A DNA stretch of 64,000 bases from Diplonema papillatum (lineage: Eukaryota; Euglenozoa; Diplonemea; Diplonemida; Diplonemidae), in NCBI GenBank assembly GCA_030068145.1, contig JAPJBO010000548.1:89116-153115 (forward strand), given 5' to 3'. The translations under genes were made by a program, and so were the position numbers. The notes under the pieces were generated by a model, which saw only the letters and a list, made by a program, of their open reading frames with translations, searched no databases and was not told the DNA's origin. Positions 20,099 to 32,422 of this stretch are shown piece by piece. Position 1 is the first letter of the stretch; the number at the start of each line of letters is the position of its first letter.

Positions 20099-22870
20099 AT
20101 GCCAACCCAGCACTCCGCGTTGAATGAGAGCTCGCGGTCCTTTCGCGAGTGCTGGGGGCAGACCGTGCCGACGCCCAGGAATAACAACGGGGGGGGCAGC
20201 AGCAGCAACAACGGCAACGCCAACGCCAACGCCAACACCAGCAATAGCAGCGGCCACAGCAACACCATGAGCGCTTCCGCCTTCGACGCCCCCAACGCTA
20301 TCTACGGCCAGCCGCAGCCGCAGGCTCAGCACCCGGCTTCGGTTCGATGGCAATTTGGAAGCAACATTCACTGGGAGGCTGGTGTTGAAGACTTCCGAGT
20401 TGGAACGCAAACCGCCCCGTCAAACGGGCCCGTGATGCATCTACAAGCTGGGCACGCTGATTCGCCGCTTCGCAGACAGCATGAAAGAAAACCGGATGTC
20501 CATGGCACTCCGCACCAGCCAGCGAACGAACCGTCCCATACACCGGAGAGTGGCGAAGGCGGCAGTGGGAGAGCCACGGAAACCGAGGGGCATCCTCATT
20601 TTGGCAGTCGAATACCGCCCGCTTTTGCCCAGCAGGCGCCCGGTGCCGGCGGTGATCCGAACGCCGCAGCGTACGCCAACACCCATGCCAATAACCAGAC
20701 CAACCGGCATTCCGATGCCAATGCAAGCAACAACCCGAGCGCAAACTATGCGAATCACCCAAACATGTACGCCGCTCCCAATGCCAGCGGCGGGCCAACG
20801 GGCCACCCTGCCCGCTGGGCCCACATGCCATCCGGCCACGTTGCCGGAACGCAAAGAGTGTCATCGCGACAGCGGTCGGCGACTGAGCATCCTTCCAGCA
20901 GGGAACGCTTCAGTTGGAACGCCCAACAACTCCACCACCATCATCATCACCAGCCGTCACACAACAACTATCGAGGATCGATGCAGGATATGATGCCGTA
21001 CCACCCTTCATGGAACGGGTCTCATGGACACGTGCACGCATCACGGGCTCCAGCACCATCTGGCAGCGCCCCTCAGCAGGCGACAGCATCTCCCGATCAC
21101 GTGCATCACGAATCACGAGAAATGCCAGTTTCCGATTTTTCATTTCCCCGCAGATATGACTCGCCGGACGCATCTCCGGCGCCGCCTTCTTCGATGCCCC
21201 CGTCTCACCACCAGCAAGGACCACCGGCATACCTTTACCCCCCAGTTCAGTCGAACGCTTATTCTCACCTTCCAGACACAGAGTACCCACCCAACAACCA
21301 CAACGCCCACCAGTCGCACGGGCCTCCAACATACGGATACTCCCCTTACCCGCCGACACAGGCCTCGGCGCAACAGGCTCCCCCTGCCGGGAATTCTGGG
21401 GTATCTGTCATGTATGATACAACCACCGTGTATCAATACCCCGCAGCGCCTTCGTCGGCCTCTCGTTCTCCGACGAATCAACAACCGCCCGTGTTGCTGG
21501 ATCCCAACGGTTGGCTCACGCCCTCGCTCCCGCAAGCGTACCCCGTCGTTTACTACCGCAGCAACGTGGTCCCCGTCCGCCAGAATGGAGCAGCCTCCAA
21601 CAACACGAACGGCAGTAGTGGGAACCGCAGTCACAGCACCGGCAACGCGAACGGTGGTCGCGCGGCGGCGACGGCGGCGCAAGCTGCGGGTGTTCAGCAA
21701 CCTGTTCAGCAACGCGGGCAGCAGAACCATGTCGCGCCTGGTCGATCGCAAATGGTACAACAGCCGCCGGCAGGGCACTATGCTGCCATGCCGCGCGCAC
21801 AGCCCAACGCGCACGCGACGGATCAACGGAGGATTACACGCCACCACGGTGCGTACCCGCTGATGCCGTGGCACTCCTCTGCGGAGAGTGCGCCTGCACC
21901 GAGTCCCCGCGTGGTTCAGTCTCCGGGCATGTCCTATACCGGACCAATGTCCCACCCGCCGCCCAGACACGCTTCTGGAGGCCGCACCGACTCTGATCAA
22001 GTGCGCAGCAGTTTGCAGGTTGGGAACGTGTACGCGTCTTTCTTCTTCAACGAAGCCGATTCAGCGCCCAGTATCGACTCCTTGGACCTCCACGTTGATC
22101 CTTCGGATCTCGCGCCCGCCCTTTCACCTCCCACGTTTCCATCGTCGTCGATGCCGCGGCACAACCACAACCACAACCACAGCCACAACCACAACCACGG
22201 GCGGCACATCATAACGATCCCGTCTTCCAATTTCGCCAACGGCAACGGAAACAGCCGCGCGGCGACAGAGAGTCAAAGCAACAGCACAGCCAACAGCACA
22301 GCCATATCTTCATGGCCATTGACAGCATCAGGCGCGTCGGCTGCCGCCACGAGAGCTCGGAGGGCAGGGCACGGGCAAACATACCGTATTAACTTCGGTT
22401 ACCCGGCCGGACTGTTCGGTTCCGACGGCGAACTTACAAGTAACTACGATGTTCTCCTCCTTCTAGACGACAACCGCGTCCGGCTAGGAATCAGCAGCGA
22501 TCAGCTCAAGCAGGAGCTTACGGCAGTTCCGCGAGACGATAGTCTCATGGGAGAGCGTTGCGTGGTGTGTCTCGATGAATTCTTGAAAGAAGAATCGGTC
22601 GGTGGCGACTCCGACTGCGAATCGACAAGCAACTCCGAATGGGATTCGGAAGTCGACTACCCAATGAAGCTGAGTGATTCTTCGGCTTCGTCGAAGCCTG
22701 AGGTATCGAGACTGCCTTGTAGCCATTTGTACCACACACGGTGTATCAAGAAGTGGCTGTCTGCCAACACGCGATGTCCTGTGTGCAACTGGGACAAGTG
22801 GAAGGGCGGTAGAACTGTCGTCAACACGCCCCGCGAGTCCGTCAGAGTCTACGTATCTGAGGTTTGGTGA
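20099..22870 (+). CDS. RING-H2 finger protein (probable E3 ubiquitin ligase)
   Basis: 923 residues from ATG 20099, single exon. The first ~780 residues are Asn/His/Gln/Pro/Ser-rich, with His runs (LHHHHHHQPSHNN; NHNHNHSHNHNHGRHI) and no globular domain. The C-terminus holds a RING-H2 set: C821-x2-C824, C874-x-H876-x2-H879-x2-C882, C893-x2-C896, including LPCSHLYHTRCIKKWL and TRCPVC. Known: RING-H2 domains bind two zinc ions and recruit an E2 for substrate ubiquitination. The spacing between the second and third zinc ligands is 49 residues because of an acidic Ser-rich insert; most RING fingers have about 9-39. No transmembrane segment was seen, so a soluble or condensate-forming ligase is inferred. 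Substrate unknown. Confidence 0.88.
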   Translation: MPTQHSALNESSRSFRECWGQTVPTPRNNNGGGSSSNNGNANANANTSNSSGHSNTMSASAFDAPNAIYGQPQPQAQHPASVRWQFGSNIHWEAGVEDFRVGTQTAPSNGPVMHLQAGHADSPLRRQHERKPDVHGTPHQPANEPSHTPESGEGGSGRATETEGHPHFGSRIPPAFAQQAPGAGGDPNAAAYANTHANNQTNRHSDANASNNPSANYANHPNMYAAPNASGGPTGHPARWAHMPSGHVAGTQRVSSRQRSATEHPSSRERFSWNAQQLHHHHHHQPSHNNYRGSMQDMMPYHPSWNGSHGHVHASRAPAPSGSAPQQATASPDHVHHESREMPVSDFSFPRRYDSPDASPAPPSSMPPSHHQQGPPAYLYPPVQSNAYSHLPDTEYPPNNHNAHQSHGPPTYGYSPYPPTQASAQQAPPAGNSGVSVMYDTTTVYQYPAAPSSASRSPTNQQPPVLLDPNGWLTPSLPQAYPVVYYRSNVVPVRQNGAASNNTNGSSGNRSHSTGNANGGRAAATAAQAAGVQQPVQQRGQQNHVAPGRSQMVQQPPAGHYAAMPRAQPNAHATDQRRITRHHGAYPLMPWHSSAESAPAPSPRVVQSPGMSYTGPMSHPPPRHASGGRTDSDQVRSSLQVGNVYASFFFNEADSAPSIDSLDLHVDPSDLAPALSPPTFPSSSMPRHNHNHNHSHNHNHGRHIITIPSSNFANGNGNSRAATESQSNSTANSTAISSWPLTASGASAAATRARRAGHGQTYRINFGYPAGLFGSDGELTSNYDVLLLLDDNRVRLGISSDQLKQELTAVPRDDSLMGERCVVCLDEFLKEESVGGDSDCESTSNSEWDSEVDYPMKLSDSSASSKPEVSRLPCSHLYHTRCIKKWLSANTRCPVCNWDKWKGGRTVVNTPRESVRVYVSEVW

Positions 22871-25800
22871 TGCGAGAACAAACGTGACAACCCAACTGAA
22901 AGGAAAATGGTCCCAAGGTGCCCGTTAGTTAAGCTACACTTGAAGTGGAGTACGAGATTGAAGCAGTGGAAAAGCGTGGCATTCGTCGACGAGGTCACAC
23001 ACATTCTTTACGTTAAGTCAGACAAAACCACAGAGGTGCGCATAGCTGGAAGGAACTAGATGGCATATCACACCAATATTAGGGTACTCTCCGCAATTTC
23101 GCCTCTATATGAGATTCTTTTGGCAGGAAAGCGGCGAAGCTCGCATGTTCGAAAAGGTGTGCGACCGAAACTAGAGGAACGAAATAGCGCTGCAATGTCG
23201 CCTGGTTCAAAAGGAACCAATAAAAGGAAGTGAACATAGTTCCAAGCAACAAATGCGCCATGTACAACCAACTCAAAAGCGCCTGCCCGGCGAAATATTT
23301 TGTGCTATTTGTATCCTGCACCAGCTGGCTGGCAGTAAACGGAGATTGACAGAAAAGGAAAAAAAGTTCAATTGATCAGGAGTTTCGAATGGGGTGCCTG
23401 GCCATGGTGCCGCTAACGCAACCGCTAACGAGATCGACCTAACATCAGTTGGGCTCGTTAGACACGATTCTTTTAGGAAAAAGTGAAGGAAAATGAACGG
23501 AATCAGTGACACAGAAAGGCCAACCCGTTAGTTGTTAAAACCTTTACAGGCAGAAGGGAGACTGATCTCAGAGTCACAACCGGGTTTCACAAACTACGCC
23601 TGCAGGGTGCAGACTAGTATCCGCTGCTTATAGATGTATCAGAAAAGAATAGGGGTTGCGGTTGCAACGACGACAAACAAGTTGGCCATGTGTTGCTGTG
23701 AAGCGTTCAGTTACGGTTGTGAGTTGGGCACCTTTGCCGAAGCCCTGCATCACGCTTTTCTTGCTTTGCCCAACTTCGCCTTTCCGTCCTCTTCCTGGCC
23801 TTTTTCGCGTGGTCCATTTTTATTCGTTTTTTTCGGCCGACCAGAATAACTCTATCTATTCCGATGCACCCAGTAATAAGTCCGCCACCCGCAATCCACG
23901 CGTTTCGTAGAATTTTAGAAGAAGATGCCAAATAAAAAAAAGGAATGAAGCACGTAAGAATTGATGAGGAAAAAATGATCGAGATCGACGGTGACACAAA
24001 TAGCTAACCCAAGCAACTTCCGGGTAGAAATCCTGCCATAGGAATCAACCGCTTTCGGGTGGCTAGTATACCATACCATTGCAGTTTACGATGGGAATAG
24101 TCGCCAGCAATGGAGGCCCAATACGCACACACTACCTACCCCAGGTACTTGTGGGTGGCCTGGGTCTACTCAACATTCTCGTTGTACGTTGCAAAGTGCT
24201 GGTTATAATAGCTTCCTCTTCCCTTCTTCATGATTCGGTTCGGCAGAAGCGATCATGCAAGTCGTGCGAAACAGGCCGAGGTGCTCAAGCGACAATTCCT
24301 CTTGCTGTCGTTGGGGGGGGGGGAAGAAAATATACGAAAAACTAGTTTCCATTGTAAGTGTTGGCTGGGAGTTCTCTTCAGACTGCACGACTCAGTGTGA
24401 AAGCTAGGAAGTTGAAGCATATAGCGCTGGCCTTTACAGGGACAAACTAGTTGCACCCAAACCCTATCCCCATGACGACGTCCCCACCCACCCACATGAC
24501 GACGTCCAACCGGCAACATAAAGACACCGGCGCTTCATTAAGAGTCTACCACTGCACGGTTCTTCAATTGGTGGGCATAAGACAATCAGCTCCATCAGCC
24601 AATTCGACGTGCATCAACTAGCCCGTTTACTCCCGTAGAAGACACGCCTTTTCTCCGGATCTCCAAAGGCGACATCCTACTTCTCGTACAGTGTTCTATA
24701 AAGAGACTACGGCACAACATACAAAGAGTCTGGCGCCAAAGTCAAAAAAGAGGTGCAAATAAAGGCCTCGGAGGTTAAAATAACTGAGTGGATGTGCCAC
24801 AGGTGAGGCGTGCGCCCTGGACTGCCGGACTGCCAGCGTTCAGAGTACCCATCTAAGCCAGAGGTCTCGCATGCATCCTGCCATTTGGTCAGATGGGCTA
24901 GCTATTGCTTTGGACGCGACAACGAAACAAAACCCATTGTTTCTAAACCCACGCACCTCCCGAACGGTAGATGCCCCACCTAGAAAGACGGGCTAGGTTG
25001 ACATAATATTATGCTGTCGTTGGTGGGAAACGAAAGGCCCACCCGCCACCGACAAGCGGTCATCGCCAGCAAAAAAAAAAAAAAAGATGAACCCGAAGTG
25101 TACATTACTGCACGTGTGTAATAATTCCCCAGGAAATGATACAGGAGACACCCAATAGCCTCGAAATCGCTCAAAAAGGCTAAATAGGAAGTCTACCACA
25201 TTTTCCTCGCTTTCTGTTTTCTTTTTCCTCTCCGGAAATGTGCTCTTTTTTATTTTTTAGAAATGCGTCTCGGAGACGTCCCGCGGGAAACGTGCCCAAA
25301 GGGGAGCCAGCGACTGCATTTCTTCTCAGCGCATGCGATGTTGCGCACCGTGCACCATTCCTGACGGCGTTCGCATTGAACAGCAGTGTTGAACGCGAGT
25401 TTTGAATTTGAAAAAAGTTTGCCGCAGTGTCTTGTGTACGAACTTTCACTCTAAAGCAGAGTCAAAGTTGCAGAGTGCCATTTACCCCGGCAAAATGCTG
25501 TGGAAAACCATGTCCCACATGAACTGGTCCTCTAAAGCACGTCTCCCTTTCATTTTATTTCTTTTTCTCCCGTCTTTTTCCTCCTCTTACTTACGGGCTC
25601 GACGTCTTGTCTCTTGGGGGTTCCATCCGTGTTTTGACATGCGGTGATAATCCTTCCCCTTCCCAGCCTTGGTGCACAATCAGTGGTGGTGTTGCACTCT
25701 GTGGAGTTTAGTAATTAGTTGCTCAACACCGTGACCTATCTGCACCGTGTTTCGTTGCCTTTACGCACTCCAAGCACGCTCTTGTTTTCACCTTCCCTGC

Positions 25801-26407
25801 AGCAAAAATGCTTTTTTTCACTTTGCTCGAAAATCGGCTCAGCAAGATCACAGAAAATGCAGCGCCGACATTTCATTAGGCAAAGCCCTACACGTCTTCA
25901 GTTTCCCCAGACGAAGGCGTCTTTTACGAACGGATCTGGCAAGTAAGTGGCAGCACGTTCCCCTCTACGAGCATCAAGAAGGTACTGTTGTTCAGAAGGA
26001 AAGTTATTTAGTGCACGCATTGACCGTTGGTTCAAGTGGTCATCGACTCTAAGCATCAAAGGTTGCATAAGTTGCGGCTCGTCGGCGCTTGCACGTTGCG
26101 CTGTACTCTTGCCGGGTGCATCCTTCCTCATCTTCTCTTTTTCGGATTAGGAAAAAAAGCAAGTCCACACAAGCGTGCTAGGAATCGAGATCAAGAACAA
26201 GGGTTGTCGCCTCGCGTCCACGATCACCAAGAAAAAATAAGCACCTTTCTTCATCAGCGAGCAGGAAAGTACCGAATTCATGCTTTCGTTTTGAACCTTT
26301 TTTTACAACGTTGTGGACAATTGTCGCACCCTTTGTCGCAGCGTTTGAACGAAGCCCTTTTGCCGAAGGACAGCATCACTCCCGACTCTTTCGTGCGGCC
26401 ATGCCAT

Positions 26408-26440
26408 GCCGGTCTACTGTGGACTACACAGTAGACCGGC
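26408..26440. other. Perfect 14-bp inverted repeat with 5-nt loop
   Basis: Arms GCCGGTCTACTGTG and CACAGTAGACCGGC flank loop GACTA, with no mismatch. It lies inside a gene-free stretch. It could be a structured RNA element, a protein-binding palindrome or a mutation-derived quasi-palindrome. No U-run follows, so it is not a bacterial-style terminator. Confidence 0.8.
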
Positions 26441-27746
26441 CAGCGATACCATGACAAGGTTGCACTTTCATCCAGTTTCTTCGGAGAGATCCTGCCCCGC
26501 CTTCATAAAGATCCTGTGTCGACAAACGAGCCCGCATCATCACCCATGGGTGTGCTATGGAAGACATTTGTTGATAGTCCTAATCATCATCCCGCACACC
26601 TCAGTGAAAACACAGTCTCGAGATGAGACCAGCCAAGAAGGAACTGTCAGTTCACTTATGATGGGTTGCCGGCTGTTCTCTGCGACGAGCTCGTGTGTCA
26701 AGAGTTGCTCGCTCTCTCTTAGTCGGCGTCAGAGTCGGGAAGGGGACGCTCCGTCCTGGCCTTGATCCATGGCTGTCTTCTTCCTTTTCTCCTCGTCTCC
26801 GTGTTTCCAAGAGCTGAAGAGCGCATGCAGAGTTGACCAATGTGTTGGGGTGGCCGTTTGTTGCTAGGTCATGACATGATCGCAACCAGCAACCGATGCA
26901 GAGATGGTTTTGCCACCTTCAGGTTCCCCAGAATGTGCCATCGACGGCTCGTTGTGACTCATCACATCCAGACGGCCGCACCCTTTACTACCACCCGTAT
27001 TAGATCCGCTTTCGATCAAACCACAAACACCACTCCTGTCCTTTTGCTTTGCGTCTGGTTTCGCGTTTCGTAGCACTCTTTTTGCTAGTTGAAGAAAGTG
27101 AAAATAGCTCGCACCCTGTGGCCTCCCCTCCTGAGGCCTGTATCAAACAGATTTCTTCCTTAACCTTCCACATGCGAGCCATTCCGTAGCTAATCGCATG
27201 CACAAACAGAACGGTTGCAACCCAAAATATGTTCACCAGGGGCTGCACGTTTTGGCCAATTCGTGGAAACCTACAATTTCTATTGACCGACCTTTCAGTC
27301 TTCCCTGCTTCTGACCCGACCTCTCTCCACGGGGACTGATGAAGACCTTTCCACACTTCAAGCAAACACAAGAATTGAGACACAGGGGATTCATGGTTGT
27401 TGGCTAGCTGGACGCCTGCTGTCCTGGGGGGAAAATTATATCTTGGGTATAAGAGCGCGTGGTGCTTGCAACAGAGTAAGACAGCAACCACCGTTTTTTG
27501 ATCAGCGACGGCGAGACAGCAACAGCATGCACATACTTCCACGTTAACGGCATGTGATCGCGCTCGAAGGGCGAACTGTGCCGCTGCCAGAGGCCCTTAC
27601 TTGCTTTCCATACAAGTCACCTCTGACAGAATAGCCCCTGCCACTGCGGATACATGGTGCACAGTGGGTCTTTACGGGTTTCTAGAGAACCCAATTCCAC
27701 TATGACCCGCGAAACTTGCCGCTCGGGAAGCAGAGCTTTTTGGTCA

Positions 27747-28052
27747 TACCTACCACCCCCCGTGTTTAAGATCGCGCCCTTCCCCCCCGTGTATAAGATC
27801 GGGTTTTTTGAGAAATGAGGGTGATCTTATACACGGGGGGGGAGTGGGGTGGGGTCCCGCGCAGCGGGAAATTTTTTTGGGCGTTTTTACTGTGGGGGGG
27901 GGTTCAGGGCCCCGCGCAGCGGAATTTTTTTGGGGTGTGTTTTGTCCCCCCCCGTGTTTAAGATCGTCCCCCCCCTTGTATAAGATCGGTTTTTTTGGGG
28001 GGCGATCTTAAACACGGAAAAACGCGATCTTAAACACGGGGGAGGGTAGGTA
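27747..28052. mobile_element. Fold-back MITE-like element with 30-bp TIRs and seven internal motif copies
   Basis: The left end (TACCTACC then CCCCGTGTTTAAGATCGCG) and the reverse complement of the right end match over about 30 bp with two mismatches. If the flanking TA (27747-27748 and 28051-28052) is the target duplication, the element is about 302 bp. Inside, the motif GTGTWTAAGATCG, usually preceded by a C-run, recurs seven times in both orientations (near 27761, 27790, 27811r, 27949, 27972r-like, 28003r and 28024r), so the whole element can fold back. A GCGCAGCGG block is also duplicated (~27860 and ~27915). It has no coding capacity, so it is a non-autonomous DNA transposon, superfamily uncertain (TA duplication fits Tc1/mariner-like groups). 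Confidence 0.75.
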
Positions 28053-29609
28053 TCGAAGTATTTCAGACTGAGAGCAACACAACAATTGGTCTTGTGGTAC
28101 AAGTAGACACAGGCACCAGGCAAAGGAGATGCACAGGAAGTACAGACAGGCAACATACAGTACTGCGAAACTACTACCGTACCGTGGGTTTGCGGAGCCC
28201 CTCCGGCCAGTGGTAGTATTTCTTTCACTGTTCAGGTCGCCCTTAGCCTTCACAAACGCGAGGAATTGTTGTTGAATACGGGGAAACCCCAAATGTGACA
28301 AAATAACAGTAATAATGCAAGACCAAAGACTGCGACGTACTTGGGATCCCCATCCAAGGTAGCATGACCGTTGCTGTTTGAGACGGATTCTTTTGTGCAG
28401 GGGCATCCACGGTTGCCACAAATGTAACTTACTTCAAGATTGAAACGAGTTGCGTCCTGCGTGACATCGAAACGGCATTCAGACATGTCTACGTGATGTT
28501 GTTGAGCGTGGCGCAAAACGCAGCCTCGCTGTGGGCTGTTTCCGGACTCAGGCCTTCACCCATGCCACGGATCCTGTTCGCTGTGCGACTACTCGCAGAT
28601 GTTTGCTTCGTTTTGAAAAATAAAGTCTGCTTGCAAACTGACGAAGTCACCAAACATCTGCAATTGTGCGGGGGTTTTGCACATGTGGCGGTGCCCAACT
28701 ACCAATTTTTCACCAGCACGATCTCCTCCAGCTCCCCATCAGACAAAGATAATGAAAGGTGGGACTCAGGCAATCGTGCAACCTTGGACTCAGGTTCCCC
28801 AGCACATAGCTGCTAATTCTAGAACGGCGGGAAAACGCCGAAGAGACCGTTCATGTCGTATTTCAACCTTCTCTGCCGTTTGCTGACCAGCCCGCTGCCA
28901 GTCGATGCTGATAGCCTTTCCTTCTCTTCCGCGAGTCATGTCGCGAGATGGTGAGAGCAAGTGGGTTTCTGTCTGATCGCACATCGTTTTTTTCCTTCTT
29001 TTTTTTTTCTGGAGCTGGGGTCGGGTCTTTTGTGTTGTGCAAGAACATACCTCCTCGGTTGTTCGAACATGGGCTTTGGGTGCTCTACCAGGTCGACCTC
29101 CAAATTAGGGCTCAGGAGTCTGGTACAGAAAGTTTCTCTCTCGTCACCTCCATCCTCTTTGAGGACGAGTTGCTTGTGCTCGCGTAGCATGAATGCTCCT
29201 GGCGAGCTATGAACAGCCGCCCGAAAAACCAGACTCACATTGTTGTTCTGTCTGCAGCACGCAGGTTGTGCGCGGATGGCTTCCTGTGTCCGTCGCTTAA
29301 GCTCGAAGCGCGGTGCAGACAGAACACGGTGTTGGGCACAAACCAGTACACAACTGCGTTCTTGCATTTCCTCCACCTCTATCCTCTTTCCCCCGTTTTT
29401 TCTTGCTTTCCGACTTTATTTCCCCCCATCGCCCCCACACCTGTCTCAACTTCCTTTGCACCTCCTCCCGTTTTTCATTTTCCTGCATCTCGTTTGCCCG
29501 TTTCTCAGTTTCCCTTTCTATTGCTATTCTTAATACAAGAGAAAGAGATACCAAAAACAAATTACCCACTCATTTGCTTACCTTTTGTTTTTTTTAGTCG
29601 GTGGTCTGA

Positions 29610-32284
29610 ATGCATTTTTCTTGTGGGAGGAAAAGCTTGTTGCAAGTCAACTGCAGCATGCAAACACTTGGGACAGAGTTCACTCAGTGCTTGCCCCGTT
29701 CTGTTTTATGTGAATCGCCGTCTCTGCAGGCAGCCGGAAACGTAGTGTGCACAGGCGAGAACATTTGGAAGCACCACAGACTTGCTCGTGACTCGTTGGA
29801 ACGAGACTTGTCACCGATTGTTCACTATGCCTTCCATTGCTGCTTGAGTCTTCCGGAATCTCTGCAAGAGGCAGGGCAACAACTGTTTTGCGTGGGTGAT
29901 TGCTCCAGTGAAGAAACCAAGCAACCGGTAAGCGTTTTGCTGATTATATCCCATGTGTTCATGCCACAACCCTCTTTAGAAAACACCACGAGTGATCGAT
30001 TTACACAGAAAGATGGCTGGTTCGGATGCACCTGTGGTGGAACGCAAGCGTTCGATGAGTAGTGGCACCGGTCGAAAAAACCTGACTATCAACACAGCGT
30101 ATGTCACTCTTTTCAAAATTTATTCTGCAAAGACCCCGATCCTTTTTTAAAAGGAGCAATTACCGCAGAGCACACGCAAAGAGCAAAACTGGTACCCCCG
30201 AAACCCCCGTATTGTGTAGTTCGCAGTTCATGCGTATAAGTCGATCTTTGAGTGCGTGAGCCCCTCCGAAGAAAGGTCCATCACACTAGTTCCAGGCTAC
30301 TTGGCCCGGGTCTCTGGGTCGCGTCCCCCTCCTTCTCTTGGTCGCCTGGTCTTGAGTGTTGCTGGTCCGTCTGGGCTGGTCGCTTCGCGCTTCCCCTTCG
30401 TTTTGTATCACCTCGTCCACTCCCTGCTGTACGGGGAGTTCGTGCGGCACGAGCAAATTTCAAACCTTCCCGCACATCATAGTCCTAATCGTTGTCATCA
30501 AGTTGGAACGCGAGAAAAGTCGCACCAATCCCCTTCTTATTGTCACAATCGCACGCCCAACCTCACGTGCGTGCTGCTGCGCACCATTGGTGATTACACA
30601 CCACCAGCCTACCAGACCAGGCGGGAACTGGGATAACCGTTGCAGCGAGCGCTGTGTTCGTCACAGCGCCTGCACATCCCGTCTGCACAGGACTGGGAGT
30701 GCATGGTTTCTCACTTATCCTGAAACCTCCGTAGCGCGTGACACAAGCGAAAGGGATGGTGTGCTGCGGCAAGGCTCACCCCCAGAAAAGCGGGATGGCT
30801 CGTTAGAGAGCTGAATTTGAGAATTCAAAGATAACACCCTGCAGGTTTACGGTGCTGTCGAACCGGAGGACGAAGCGGCTGGTGCTGGGGCCCGGCCAGA
30901 GCTCGCCAGGGGGCGACAACGTGCATTTGGTGCCCGACATGGCCGATGCGGCAGACCCAAAACACTTCCTGCACCCGCCGAAAGGGAAGAAGATCACGAT
31001 GCGGAACGCGAACCGGGAATCCACGAAGGTGAAGAAGGAAAAGACACTCGTTCACAGAAAGCCGCAGAAGCAGACCCACGAAATACTCCTCCACGTGAAC
31101 GCCGAGTGCGGCTACGAGGACAACCGAACCGCAGTTCTTGATCACAGAACCGTGCAGAGAGAGCGGCAGGAAAGACTGGACACTGAGAGGCCGGCTTTCT
31201 TGATGAGAAACGGGGCGGAGCCGATTGGTTTGACCATCGACGAGAACCTGATGGTCACCAACATTGTTCCCAATACGCCGGCCGCCAAGGCTGGACTCAC
31301 TCCCGGCGTGCGTCTCTCGTCTGTCAATGGAGCCTATGTCTACTCGCAGGGTGATGCCATCGACGCTCTGAGAAATTGTGGAGAAGAGGTTGCTGTTGGT
31401 CTCATGTCGGACACCACCGCAGCGTCTCTGGCACACGACAAAGTTGTGGCAGGTAACGTATCCCTTTTTCCTCCGAGTTTAGATTGCTCACGCTTCAGCA
31501 ATCAGGTTCGGCGTCGGTGGAGGGGGCAAACACCATCAGCCGGGCACCAAAAACGGAGCTCTACCCGAAGACAGGATATCATGTTGTCTTCCGCCCTCTT
31601 CCTTCATTCTATTTAGTACTAACAATCTGCAGGTTGCCCTTCAACGTATTGGGTAAATACAAGTGGGAAAACGATCAACCGGCACGCACAAACAAAGCGA
31701 AGCGCCTGTCTTTTTTTTTGTTGTTTGAGGCACCGTCACACTTGTCCACCCGCAACCTTGCAGGCAAGCGCACAGCACTCGCGGCTGCTGATGTTCGAGG
31801 GCGGCGAGTAGTGGGCAGCAATCCGGAGTATCAGCGCGTGGGACCCCCGTTTGGTACATCAACACCTGGGCCGGATGGTGAGACACCCCGGCGAGGACTG
31901 CCCCACCTTGGTCCCCCAGGCCTCGGGCCTCAGACAGTAGACTGGGGGGGCTACGGTCCGCGGGAAGACGGAACAATTGGAGGCTGCCCGTCTCCTATCG
32001 TAACAACGGACGACCCTTTCAAACCGAACCTGTACATTCCGCGACCGAGGGGCTCTGTCGCGCGCTCTATGTCGACGCCGGTGGTATCGAGGAGGTGCGG
32101 GGGGCAAGGGAACAAGACTTCGTACCAACTGGCGGTCGACAAGGGCGAGACAGACACCGACGGCCACTGGGACACGCGCAATGCTATGGCCAAAACCGGG
32201 AAGGTGCACATGTCCGTAAGTCGCACCGTCATCGAGAATCAGAACGGTGACATCATAGCGTATGGCTTTCATTTTTGGGACTGA
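29610..32284 (+). CDS. PDZ-domain protein, five-exon model (about 570 aa)
   Basis: Proposed exons are 29610-29927, 29980-30098, 30845-31452, 31506-31652 and 31764-32284. Introns are 52, 746, 53 and 111 nt with GTAAGC, GTATGT, GTAACG and GTAAAT donors and pyrimidine-rich AG acceptors; all phases agree and the sum is 570 codons plus stop. The PDZ core at residues ~262-325 (EPIGLTIDEN; NTPAAKAGLTPGVRLSSVNG) shows the carboxylate-binding P-I-G-L loop. Known: PDZ domains bind C-terminal peptides and build scaffolds. The rest is basic (KGKKITMRNANRESTKVKKE) or Gly/Pro-rich. Weak points: the first exon is Cys-rich with no known domain, so ATG 30013 may be the start. An extra intron near 31583-31632 (TACTAAC branch-like motif, CTGCAG acceptor) would shift frame. 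The gene may also continue past 32216, where a GTAAGT donor lies, into the next frame. Confidence 0.7.
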
Positions 32285-32422
32285 TTTGAGAGCACAGCCC
32301 GCAGCAGCAATTCTTTTCCCAAGGCACGTGAATGGCCGCATTTCGCCAACTCTATTGCCATTGACTCACACCCACCCTGCACTGCAGGCAGCTGACTGAG
32401 GAAACAACTCAGTGCAAAGTAT

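Larger units (their letters stand above)
22871..29609. other. 6.7-kb stretch without a convincing gene
   Basis: AT content is higher than in the flanking genes and frames are short, overlap on both strands and show no family signature. What it holds: a perfect hairpin (26408-26440), a fold-back TIR element (27747-28052), A-runs (e.g. 25073-25085), a short duplicated ACATGACGACGTCC-like motif near 24470-24510, and pyrimidine-rich DNA (29360-29600) leading to a possible 3' splice site at 29597. A non-coding RNA or a 5' UTR of the next gene could be present but cannot be shown. Confidence 0.45.

Noticed and set aside
28008-28421. Minus-strand frame next to the MITE
   Set aside because: Partly inside the transposon, hydrophobic by chance, no supporting splice sites or domain.
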